Shown: piece by piece, positions 41,573-49,357 of the stretch
How the letters are laid out: each line of letters opens with the position of its first letter
How positions within the stretch are numbered: position 1 is the stretch's first letter
Origin: Actinobacteria bacterium OV320
GTDB lineage: Bacteria > Actinomycetota > Actinomycetes > Streptomycetales > Streptomycetaceae
Assembly: GCA_001298545.1 (NCBI GenBank)
Contig: LJCX01000027.1
Coordinates: forward strand, 496,001-560,000
Direction of reading: 5' to 3'
DNA: 64,000 bases
Program-made: the position numbers and the translations under genes
Notes under the pieces: model-generated
Told to the model about the DNA's origin: nothing
The model's input: the letters and a program-made list of their open reading frames with translations, nothing else
Databases searched by the model: none

Positions 41573-44287
41573 CTACCTCCGGGTCTGTCCGGGTACCAGG
41601 CCCACCTGCGGCGCGCCCATCCCCCGCAGGGCCTGCTGGGCCTTGTCCACCAGGCCGTCCGCTCCGCAGGAACGCGCCAGTGACAGGCCCCGGCCGAGTT
41701 CGGACACCGAGCGGGAGAGGATGCCGTACTCGACGCGGGCGGCCGCGTGTTCGTACTGGCAGGGCGAGGACTCCAGGAAGGTGACCGCCTGCTGGGCCAG
41801 CCGGACCGCGCGCTGGCCGGTCTCCAGGGCGGCGGCGCAGCGCAGGGCCTCCCCGATCGCGGTGTCGGTGCCGAAGCGCTCGGCCTGACGACGGGCCTCG
41901 GAGACGAGCCGGTTGGCCCGGTCCGGATCCTCGGTGGCCAGCGCCCGGGCGAGTTCGACGGCCCAGGGGACCATCACCGGGTTGAGGTGGCCGCGCGCGG
42001 CGGCCGCCTTCTCGGCCGCCTCCAGCTCGTTGATGCCGTCCTTGACCCGGCCGACGGCCAGCAGCAGCCGGCCGCGCACCGAGCGCGGGTCGGGCAGCAC
42101 GATCGTCGACGGGTACGGCGGGGCGAAACCGTACTGTTCGGCGGTCTCCCAGGCCTCGGCGACATGGCCGCGGGCCAGCAGCGTGTCGACGAGGTTGCAG
42201 GTGGCCGACCAGTACAGGGGCAGGCCGCGGCCGACGCGTTCGGCGACCCGCAGGGATTCCCTGAGGGACTCCTCCGCCTCCTTCAGACGGCCCCGGCGGC
42301 GCAGGCCCAGTCCCAGGTAGGCGTGGGCCAGCGCGAGGTGGCCGCCGCTCCAGCCCGCGGACGTGTAGGCGCGCAGTGCCTCGTTGAAGAGGGCGTCGGC
42401 GCGGTCGAGCCGGTCGGTGTAGGCGTAGGAGCTGGCCAGCATCATCAGCAGTTCGATGCCCCACTCCTGGTCGGTCCAGCCGAGCCCGGGAGCGAGACCG
42501 CCGTTGACGAGGGCGCGGTCGCAGAACTCGGCGACCTCCTCGGCGTTCTCGCCGTGGGTCATGGCGTCGAAGCCGCGCAGGATGAGCAGGGCGCGCTCGG
42601 CGTTGTCCCGGCCGGTGCAGGTCGCGGCCAGCTGGGCGAGCCGCTCGGAGCGGCGCGGTGTGGTCGCCTCCCCGGCGTGCACGCCCTCCCACATGAACTG
42701 CACGGCCTGCAGCCGCAGCCGCGCGGGTCCGGGAGCGTGCCGGGCGGCCTCCGCCTCGACCGTGCGGACGGCCTCCTCCAGCTGGTCGTTGTGCAGGAGG
42801 GCCTGGGAGAGACGGTAGACGGCGTCGACGCGCTCGGTGCCGTCGAGGCCCGGCAGGGCGAGCGCGGTACGCAGGTGGTCGATGGTCCTGGCGGGGGCGG
42901 TGAGGAGGGTGGCGCAGCCCAGTTCGTAGAGCACGTGCGCGTGCACCTCGGGGGCGGGCGGTTCGCTCAGGGCCCGTTCCAGACAGCGGCGGGCCGCGTC
43001 GGGGGCACCGACGGCGAGGTGTTCGCGGGCGGCCTCGCGCAGCTGCTCGACGAGTTCCTCGTCGCCCTCCGCGTGCACCTGGAGCAGGTGCCGGGAGGCG
43101 GCCGCGAGGCCCTTTCCGGCGTCGGTGACGACCTGGGCGGCGATGCCGTGCATCGCGGTGCGCAGGCCTCCGGGGATGGAGTCGTAGACGGCGGAGGCGA
43201 TCAGCGGGTGGACGAACTCCAGATCGCCGTCGCCCGCCGGGACGGCCCCCGGGACGGGCTCGGTGAGGATGCGGGCGTTGCGCAGCAGTTCGGCGCAGCG
43301 CGCCGCGTCGTCGCGGCCGAGTCCGGCGAGCAGGGCGGCCTGGTCGACGGAGATGTCGGCGCCGAGGATCGCGGCGGCCATGGCGAACTTGGTGGCGTCG
43401 ACGCCCAGTTTCTCCAGGCGGTCGACGAGGCCGCCGCCGCGGGCCGCACGGTTCAGGGCGCGCAGTTCGCCGGCCGAGGACTCGCTGGCCTCCAGTTCGC
43501 TGTCGCGGACCTTCGCGAGGAGTTCGACGGTCTCGTAGGGGTTGCCGTCGGTGACGGCCCACACCTCGCGGCAGAACGCGGCGTCGGCGTGCGGGCCGAG
43601 GGTGGCCCGGGTGAGGCCGGCGACCGCGGGCGGGGTCAGGGCGCTGAGGCTGGTGACGGCGCGGCCCGCGGCCACGCCGATGGCGTCGAGGTGGCGGGCG
43701 GCGTCGCCCTTGACCTCGCCGGGCCGGCGGGCCACCACGACCAGGACGGAGAGTTCGTCGAGGCGTTCGACGAACGCGACGAGCCAGCGCAGGGTCTCCT
43801 GGTCGGCCCAGGGCGCGTCGTCGATCAGCAGCACGAGCGGGTAGTCGCGCCTGGCCAGCCGGGTCACGGCGGCGACGAGGCCGTCGCAGACGCCCTGCGG
43901 GTCGGCGTGGCCCTCGCCGGGTTCCAGAATGCCGAGGGCGGGGCCGGCGATGTCGTACCAGTCGCCGAGGTACTCGCGGGCCTCCTCCGGGTGCAGGGAC
44001 AGCAGGGTGGGCTGAAGCAACTGCCGTACCACGTTGAAGGGGACGGATTTCAGTGTCTCGCCGCCGCGGGCCGACCAGACAGCGCAGCCGCGGCTCTCGG
44101 CGATACGGCGGGTCTCGGCCAACAACGCGGTCTTGCCGAATCCCGCCTCGCCCCGGAGCACCAGCAGGTGACCCGACGAGGACCGGTCGGCGCAGAGTGT
44201 CTCCACCGCCTCCGCGATGGCGGTGACTTCCCGCTCGCGCTCCCACAGGGAAGCCGAGGCGGCCGTCGTCGGCCTGACCTCCGTCAT
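41573..44287 (-). CDS. LAL/MalT-like AAA-TPR ATPase lacking a LuxR DNA-binding domain
   Basis: A 904-residue cytosolic STAND-type protein. Walker A GEAGFGKT is at 46-53 and Walker B LVLLIDDAPWAD near 145. From about residue 380 onward it has TPR-like helical repeats (AYLGLGLRRRGRLKEAEESL and others). LAL regulators end in a LuxR HTH, but here the chain stops at GLSLARSCGADGLVDKAQQALRGMG plus a short tail, and a terminator follows at once. It may act as a signalling ATPase on a partner or have lost its HTH. ATG 44287 follows GGGAGG. Confidence 0.88.
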   Translation of the reverse strand: MTEVRPTTAASASLWEREREVTAIAEAVETLCADRSSSGHLLVLRGEAGFGKTALLAETRRIAESRGCAVWSARGGETLKSVPFNVVRQLLQPTLLSLHPEEAREYLGDWYDIAGPALGILEPGEGHADPQGVCDGLVAAVTRLARRDYPLVLLIDDAPWADQETLRWLVAFVERLDELSVLVVVARRPGEVKGDAARHLDAIGVAAGRAVTSLSALTPPAVAGLTRATLGPHADAAFCREVWAVTDGNPYETVELLAKVRDSELEASESSAGELRALNRAARGGGLVDRLEKLGVDATKFAMAAAILGADISVDQAALLAGLGRDDAARCAELLRNARILTEPVPGAVPAGDGDLEFVHPLIASAVYDSIPGGLRTAMHGIAAQVVTDAGKGLAAASRHLLQVHAEGDEELVEQLREAAREHLAVGAPDAARRCLERALSEPPAPEVHAHVLYELGCATLLTAPARTIDHLRTALALPGLDGTERVDAVYRLSQALLHNDQLEEAVRTVEAEAARHAPGPARLRLQAVQFMWEGVHAGEATTPRRSERLAQLAATCTGRDNAERALLILRGFDAMTHGENAEEVAEFCDRALVNGGLAPGLGWTDQEWGIELLMMLASSYAYTDRLDRADALFNEALRAYTSAGWSGGHLALAHAYLGLGLRRRGRLKEAEESLRESLRVAERVGRGLPLYWSATCNLVDTLLARGHVAEAWETAEQYGFAPPYPSTIVLPDPRSVRGRLLLAVGRVKDGINELEAAEKAAAARGHLNPVMVPWAVELARALATEDPDRANRLVSEARRQAERFGTDTAIGEALRCAAALETGQRAVRLAQQAVTFLESSPCQYEHAAARVEYGILSRSVSELGRGLSLARSCGADGLVDKAQQALRGMGAPQVGLVPGQTRR

Positions 44288-44573
44288 CCCGCTACCTCCC
44301 CAAGTCGCCCGAACGACGTACCGACGTCGAGCGTAGCCTTCCGGGGGCTCGCGCGGAGTGCGGTCCGGGCAGGTCCCGCCTCCAGGGTGACACGCGACGG
44401 TCCGGGACGCCCCGGCGGGCCTGCGGAAGTGGCCCCCCGGCGTCAACGGCGAGCGACGGGCACCGAATTGACGTCCAATTCACGCCAGCCGCGCGGCGGG
44501 GCGCCCGTAACGGATTTCAACAGAGTGCCCTCCCTCTCATCCGGCTTTCACCGACGCCTCATACGGTGGGGTC

Positions 44574-45608
44574 ATGACGCAGGTGACTCCTCCCGGGTGG
44601 TATCCCGATCCGGGGCAGACAAGTGACGGTCCCGCCACCGAACGCTGGTGGGACGGCAAGGCATGGACGGACCAGACCCGCGCCGCGGGCTCGGCCACCG
44701 TATGGGGTCCGCCGGCGCAGACCCCGGCGGACGGCGCGTACCCGGCATATCCCGGTCATCCGGGGTATCCCGCGGCGCCGGCGGACCCGGGCCGGCGGCG
44801 CGGACTGCGGACGGGCATAGCCGTCGCCGCGGCCGTGGCGGTCCTCGCCAGCATCGGGGTCGGCGTGTACGCGCTGGCCAAGGACGACGGCTCGGGCGGC
44901 GGCAGTGGCACGGCCCAGGGACCGGGCGGGCAGGGCGGGCCCGGCGGCTCGGGCGGCCAGGGCGGGCCCTTCGGCGACTCAGGTGGCTCGGGCGGCTCCG
45001 GCGGTTCGGGGGGTTCCGGAGACTCGGGGGGCTCGGGCGGAGCCTCTCCCTCGCCCGGGGAGTCCGAGGCGCCGAAGATCAAGAGCGGTGCGGTGACCGA
45101 CGCGCTCAACGGGATCAGCATCGCCATCCCGGACGGCTGGACCGGCCAGGAGCTGAGCGTGGGCGCGCAGATAACCTCCGACTCCTCCTACAAGTGCCCC
45201 GGCGACACCTCGAAGACCTGCACCAAGGGGGGCGTGTACTCGGCGCCCGTCGAGGTGCTGGAGACCAAGGGCGAGACCGCCGAGGCGGTCGCGAAGGCGG
45301 ACATCTCCGCCAACGCCGAGGAGTCCTACGGCGGCACGACGTACGGCGCGATCACCTCGCACCAGGTGCTCGCCTCCAAGGCGGTGACGGTGGCCGGGCA
45401 GAAGGGCTACCTGGTGCGCTGGAAGGCGGTCACGAGCAAGGGCGCTGACGGCTATGTCGAGTCGCTGGCGTTCCCCGCGCCCGCGGACACCAAGCGGCTG
45501 GTCGTGCTCCGCTTCGGGGTCGACGCCGATCAGAGCGTGTCGATCATCGACACCATCACCCAGGGCATCAAGGTGTCGACGGGCGGCGGCAGCGGACAGG
45601 ACGTCTGA
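44574..45608 (+). CDS. DUF2510 membrane protein with Gly/Ser-rich linker
   Basis: A 344-residue protein. The N-terminal DUF2510 motif is PPGWYPDPGQTSDGPATERWWDGKAWT (cytosolic). One transmembrane helix follows (GIAVAAAVAVLASIGVGVYAL, about residues 80-100). Then come a 60-residue Gly/Ser linker and an external domain of about 180 residues beginning VTDALNGISIAIPDGWTG. The outer domain resembles PsbP/Mog1-like folds but I would not name it. Promoter-proximal 286 bp upstream are free of genes. DUF2510 is typical of actinobacterial envelope proteins of unknown role. Confidence 0.85.
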   Translation: MTQVTPPGWYPDPGQTSDGPATERWWDGKAWTDQTRAAGSATVWGPPAQTPADGAYPAYPGHPGYPAAPADPGRRRGLRTGIAVAAAVAVLASIGVGVYALAKDDGSGGGSGTAQGPGGQGGPGGSGGQGGPFGDSGGSGGSGGSGGSGDSGGSGGASPSPGESEAPKIKSGAVTDALNGISIAIPDGWTGQELSVGAQITSDSSYKCPGDTSKTCTKGGVYSAPVEVLETKGETAEAVAKADISANAEESYGGTTYGAITSHQVLASKAVTVAGQKGYLVRWKAVTSKGADGYVESLAFPAPADTKRLVVLRFGVDADQSVSIIDTITQGIKVSTGGGSGQDV

Positions 45609-45744
45609 CACGGTCGGCCGGATGGGGCACCCCTCCGCTCAAGGGGGCCCCACCCGGCCGGGTGGTGCGCGCCGCCCCCGTCCCCACGGTGCGGCGCGAG
45701 ACAGGTCACCGTCCAGTCATCCCGTGGACGGCGGCCTGAGTCAT

Positions 45745-45816
45745 GTGTCGGTCTCTGTGCTGATCTCCGTGTCGGTCTCTGTGCCGGTCTCTGTGCCGGT
45801 CTCTGCGTCGGCCCCT
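45745..45816. repeat. Six 12-bp tandem repeats at the 3' end of tetR
   Basis: Units of the type GTGYCGGTCTCT run from 45745 and end in the tetR stop codon; units 1 and 3 are identical, as are units 4 and 5. Non-coding on the minus strand beyond the stop. Confidence 0.8.
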
Positions 45817-46429
45817 AGGTGAGGCCGAGCGCCGGCAGGACGGCGGCCTCCACGAAGCGGACCAGGTACTCCTGGTCCGCGTACTCCCCGTCGACGACGG
45901 GACGGGCGCGGATCACGCCGAACATCTGCGCCGGGACGTACTCCAGCGCCGGATGGTCGCGGGTGATCTCGCCGCGTTCGACCCCGCGCCGCAGGATCTC
46001 CCGCAGCGCCTCGATCTCGGGGGTGATGATCGCCTCCCGCAGCGCCAGCGCGAGGTCCTGGTCACCGGTGACGGCGTGGCCGAGCGCCTGCAGCAGCTTG
46101 GTGTCGTTCGTCGACCAGCGGCCGGTGGCCCGCGCGGCCTCGCGCAGGTCCTCGGCGAGCGAGCCGGTGTCGATGCCGGTGAGCCGCGCCTCACGACGCG
46201 AGCGCAGAGCTGCCACCACGAACTGGGGCTTGGTCTTCCACTGCCGGTAGAGCGTGGACTTGCTGCACCGGGTGCTGGCGGCGATGCCCTCCATGGTGAC
46301 GGCTTCGTAACCGCATTCACGGACCTGGTCGAGGACGGCGTCGAAGAACTCCTGCTCACGCTCGGGCGTGAGCTTGGAGCGGCTCGTGGCGGCGACCGAC
46401 TCGGGCCCGTCCGCTGCCTGCGACATCAT
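45815..46429 (-). CDS. TetR/AcrR-family regulator
   Basis: A 204-residue one-component repressor. The HTH is GYEAVTMEGIAASTRCSKSTLYRQWKTKPQFVVAAL (about residues 40-75); the helical C-terminal domain matches TetR_C of the group with NDTKLLQALGHAVTGDQDLALALREA. ATG 46429 follows GAGGGG; a second ATG is in the next codon. It diverges from the PAP2/transporter pair across a large palindrome that it very probably binds. The ligand is unknown. Confidence 0.92.
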   Translation of the reverse strand: MMSQAADGPESVAATSRSKLTPEREQEFFDAVLDQVRECGYEAVTMEGIAASTRCSKSTLYRQWKTKPQFVVAALRSRREARLTGIDTGSLAEDLREAARATGRWSTNDTKLLQALGHAVTGDQDLALALREAIITPEIEALREILRRGVERGEITRDHPALEYVPAQMFGVIRARPVVDGEYADQEYLVRFVEAAVLPALGLT

Positions 46430-46507
46430 CTGCCGTTCCCCTCGCTTCTCTTCCGTTCCTTCGGCCCGTCTCGAGGCCGCCGCGGGATTCTCTGTCCAGT
46501 GTGGCGC

Positions 46508-46587
46508 ACACCATCGATACGCCAGTGTACCGGTACGCCGGCGTATCGGTACACTGGCGTATCGGTACGACACAGTATCGATGGTGT
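46508..46587. promoter_or_regulatory. Extended palindromic operator between tetR and PAP2 genes
   Basis: A 50-bp palindrome (46515-46564, two 25-bp arms with a single mismatched pair) is embedded between outer inverted arms of 13 bp, ACACCATCGATAC (46508-46520) and GTATCGATGGTGT (46575-46587). It includes the direct repeat GCGTATCGGTAC at 46542 and 46558 (16-bp spacing). This gives at least two, probably three, TetR dimer sites. Confidence 0.8.
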
Positions 46588-46650
46588 ATGCACGAGTCAC
46601 GAGCGCGGCAGCACCAGCCAACGCACCACCGTCAGTGAAGGGGCCGGGGG

Positions 46651-47448
46651 ATGAATGCCCGCACCGAGCCTGGGGAAGCGGAGCCGGTCACACCGGCGCG
46701 GCCGCCCATAGTCCGAGAGCTCCTGCTGGTCGCAGGGCTCTTCCTCGTCTACAAGCTCGGCCGGCAGCTGGCCGGGGGCCACACCGGCGAGGCCTTCCGC
46801 AACGCCCACGACGTGTGGCACGTCGAACGCCTGCTCCGGCTGCCCCGGGAAGACTCCGTCCAGGCACTGCTGCTGCACGGCGACACCCTGGTCAAGGTCG
46901 CGAACACCTACTACGCGACCGTGCACTTCCCCGCCACCCTGGCCTTCCTGGTCTGGCTCTACCTGCGGCGCCCGGCCCACTACGTGTGGGCCCGCCGGGT
47001 GCTGGCCGCGGTCACCGCCGCCGCGCTGGTGCTGCACCTCGCCCTTCCGCTCGCCCCGCCGCGGATGCTGACGGCGACGGGACTGATCGACACCGCGCGT
47101 GTGTACGGGCCCTCGGTGTACGGCCCGCCGCGGACGGACCATCTGTCGAACCAGTTCGCGGCGATGCCCTCGCTGCACTTCGGCTGGGCCCTGATGGTCG
47201 CGATCGGCCTCGTCGTGGCCACCCGGTCCCGGTGGCGGTGGCTGTGGCTGCTGCATCCGCTGCTGACCCTGCTGGTGATCGTGGGCACGGCGAACCACTA
47301 CTGGCTCGACGCGATCGTGGCGGGCGCGCTGCTCGGCCTCGCGCTCGCGCTGATCCACGCCCCCCGGCGCACGGCCACGACGACGGGACGCGGTATCCGC
47401 ACCCTCGTCCCGGCCGAGGAGCCGGTCCTCGTGGGAGCGGGCCTATGA
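46651..47448 (+). CDS. PAP2-family membrane phosphatase / inositol-phosphotransferase-like
   Basis: A 265-residue polytopic membrane protein with about six helices. The PAP2 catalytic motifs are AMPSLHFGWAL (PSLH) and GTANHYWLDAI (catalytic His and Asp). The KxxxxxxRP motif is replaced by a degenerate region, as in the PAP2_3 / IPC-synthase-like branch. It probably transfers or hydrolyses a lipid phosphate at the outer face. It is first of a two-gene operon with the transporter gene (ATGA overlap) and is probably repressed by the divergent TetR. Confidence 0.88.
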   Translation: MNARTEPGEAEPVTPARPPIVRELLLVAGLFLVYKLGRQLAGGHTGEAFRNAHDVWHVERLLRLPREDSVQALLLHGDTLVKVANTYYATVHFPATLAFLVWLYLRRPAHYVWARRVLAAVTAAALVLHLALPLAPPRMLTATGLIDTARVYGPSVYGPPRTDHLSNQFAAMPSLHFGWALMVAIGLVVATRSRWRWLWLLHPLLTLLVIVGTANHYWLDAIVAGALLGLALALIHAPRRTATTTGRGIRTLVPAEEPVLVGAGL

Positions 47449-48392
47449 ACGCCACCCTGGTCGCCGTCGTCCTGTCCCTCTTCTCGGCCGTCGCCTACGC
47501 GGCCGCCGCCGTCGCCCAGGAACGGCTGGCCTCCCGGCACCCCGGCACGGGCCTGCTGCGTCTGCTCGGCAACGGCGCCTGGTGGTCGTCGGTGGGACTG
47601 AACGCCGCCGCCGCGCTGCTGCACGTGGTCGCCCTCAAGTACGGACCGCTCACCGTGGTGCAGCCGCTCGGCGCGCTCACCCTGGTCGCGGCGGTGCCGA
47701 TGGGGGCGCGGGTCGCCGGGCGCAAGGTCGGCGCCGCCGAGTGGCGGGGCACCGCCTTCACCCTGGCCGGCCTGGCGGCGATCCTGGTCACCGCGTCGGG
47801 TCCGGCACCCGAGGACGTGCTGAGCGTGCCGGAGGCGGTGGCGGTGGCGGGCGCGACGGCTGCGCTCATCGGGCTGCTGGCCCGGCGCGGCGCCAAGCCG
47901 GGACTGCGGCACGCGACCGCGTCCGGCTTCGCCTCGGGGGTCGCCTCGGCGCTCACCCAGACCGTGACGGTGGCCGTGACGGACCGGTCGGGCCCGCTGC
48001 TCAGCGTGCAGGTGATCGGCGTGGCGCTGCTGGTCGCGGCCTTCGCGGCGGCCGGGCTGCTGCTGTCGCAGACCGCCTACCGCGGTGGCCTCGGCGCACC
48101 GCTGGCGATGGTGACCCTGGCGAACCCGGTGGCCGCCGCGGCGATCGGCCTCGCGCTGCTGGGCGAACGCCTCCAGGGCGGCGCGGCGGGGGTGCTCCTG
48201 GCGCTGGCCGGAGCGGGCATCGCGGGCTGGGGTGTGGTGCTGCTGTCCCGAGCCGCGCCGGAAATCGGTGCCGTCCAGGACGAGGATCACCCCGTGGCGG
48301 CGGTGCTGGCCCTGAGGCCGGAGACGGCGTCGGCCGAACCGGCCCTGCTGCCCCGGCCGACGACCGGGCCGGAGCACCTCACCCCGCTGTAG
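47445..48392 (+). CDS. DMT/EamA-like membrane protein
   Basis: A 315-residue protein with about nine or ten hydrophobic helices beginning VAVVLSLFSAVAYAAAAVAQERL. LKYGPLTVVQPLGALTLVAAVPMGAR and the later GLGAPLAMVTLANPVAAAAIGLALLGERL are the paired EamA/NIPA-like repeats of the drug/metabolite transporter superfamily. The C-terminal 45 residues are a soluble Pro/Glu tail. Coupled to the PAP2 gene by a four-base overlap, so it may export or flip the lipid or precursor on which PAP2 acts; this is inference. Confidence 0.85.
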   Translation: MNATLVAVVLSLFSAVAYAAAAVAQERLASRHPGTGLLRLLGNGAWWSSVGLNAAAALLHVVALKYGPLTVVQPLGALTLVAAVPMGARVAGRKVGAAEWRGTAFTLAGLAAILVTASGPAPEDVLSVPEAVAVAGATAALIGLLARRGAKPGLRHATASGFASGVASALTQTVTVAVTDRSGPLLSVQVIGVALLVAAFAAAGLLLSQTAYRGGLGAPLAMVTLANPVAAAAIGLALLGERLQGGAAGVLLALAGAGIAGWGVVLLSRAAPEIGAVQDEDHPVAAVLALRPETASAEPALLPRPTTGPEHLTPL

Positions 48393-48399
48393 CCCCGGT

Positions 48400-48439
48400 G
48401 CGCGGAGGTGACACCCCGGCGGGGGTGTCACCTCCGCGC
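48400..48439. terminator. 18-bp bidirectional terminator
   Basis: A perfect 18-bp stem from GCGCGGAGGTG... (48400-48417) to its complement (48422-48439) with tetraloop GGCG, between the convergent transporter and DUF2510/scramblase genes. Confidence 0.85.
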
Positions 48440-48447
48440 GAGGGGCG

Positions 48448-49266
48448 TCAGCCCAGGCCGCGCGAGTCCTGCTTGAGCGCGGTGTCCACGGTCAGGGCCG
48501 TGGCGACGACCAGGCTCAGCAGCGGCTCGGGCAGCTGGTAGTGGATCTGCAGGACGTAGTTGTCCGCCGTGGTGAACATCGTCTTGGCGAGGCCTTCCCA
48601 GGTCTTGGTGATCCGGGCGACCTCGTTGTCGGCGTGGTCGACGATCGCGAAGTTCCAGGCCCGCCAGTTCTCCGCCTTGATCGCGCCGATCTGACGGCCG
48701 TCCGCGTTGATGGCGAAGTTGATCTTTCCGAAGACGTTCTGCTGGACGATCTCGCCGACCGGCTGCCCGTCGGGGCGCGTCACGACCACCCGCGACTTGA
48801 GGAACTTCGCCGGGCGGGTCAGCAGCAGCACCGGCTGCCCGTGGACGTCGCGGATCTCCAGCTTGTGCGTCAGGTACTGGTCGATGCTGACGACGAAGCG
48901 CAGGATCTTGCGCAGCGCGCTCTGGCCGACCTGGACGACCGAGCCGAGCTGACCGCCCTGCTGGTCCATGACCTTGTACTCGTTGGTCAGCTCGATCAGC
49001 TTGGCCTTCTGGTTCACCACCAGCACCGGCTCGCTGAACAGCGTGCCGCCGCCGGGGCCGCCCGCCGCGACCCCGGCCTGCTGCTGCACCTGGCGCTGGA
49101 CGCGCTCGTCCGGCCCCGCCTGGTGGGGCACCTGCGGCGCGGCCTGGCCCTTGCCGTCCTCGTGCGTGTGCTCGGTCCACTGGGCGCCGTCCCAGTAACG
49201 CAAGGTCTGGGCCGCCCCGTGCGGGTCCGGGTACCAGCCTGAAGGTGTGTTCGAATGCGTGGTCAC
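48448..49266 (-). CDS. DUF2510 plus scramblase/LURP-one-like protein
   Basis: A 272-residue soluble protein. The N-terminal DUF2510 motif is PSGWYPDPHGAAQTLRYWDGAQWTEH. A Gln/Gly-rich linker (45-75) precedes a C-terminal beta-barrel (about 75-260: VVNQKAKLIELTNEYKVMDQQG, RPAKFLKSRVVVTRPDGQPVGEIVQ, NWRAWNFAIVDHADNEVARITKTW) of the phospholipid-scramblase/LURP-one fold, ending in the hydrophobic LLSLVVATALTVDTAL. It probably binds the membrane; scrambling activity is not established for bacterial members. Confidence 0.88.
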   Translation of the reverse strand: MTTHSNTPSGWYPDPHGAAQTLRYWDGAQWTEHTHEDGKGQAAPQVPHQAGPDERVQRQVQQQAGVAAGGPGGGTLFSEPVLVVNQKAKLIELTNEYKVMDQQGGQLGSVVQVGQSALRKILRFVVSIDQYLTHKLEIRDVHGQPVLLLTRPAKFLKSRVVVTRPDGQPVGEIVQQNVFGKINFAINADGRQIGAIKAENWRAWNFAIVDHADNEVARITKTWEGLAKTMFTTADNYVLQIHYQLPEPLLSLVVATALTVDTALKQDSRGLG

Positions 49267-49357
49267 CGGGGCACATTACCCCGAGCCCACCGCGACCTGA
49301 CCAGCCCCCACGATGCGGTGTTCACCGCGCATTTGCCGTGGCGGCGGCCCAAGCGGG

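Noticed and set aside
45745..45816. 12-bp array considered as CRISPR or integration site
   Set aside because: Units are contiguous without unique spacers and no integrase or transposase is nearby.
45815..46429. This TetR protein as regulator of the P450/BVMO block
   Set aside because: Its own divergent operator is unrelated in sequence to TAGACYnnnYGGTCG and it lies more than 6 kb from the block.
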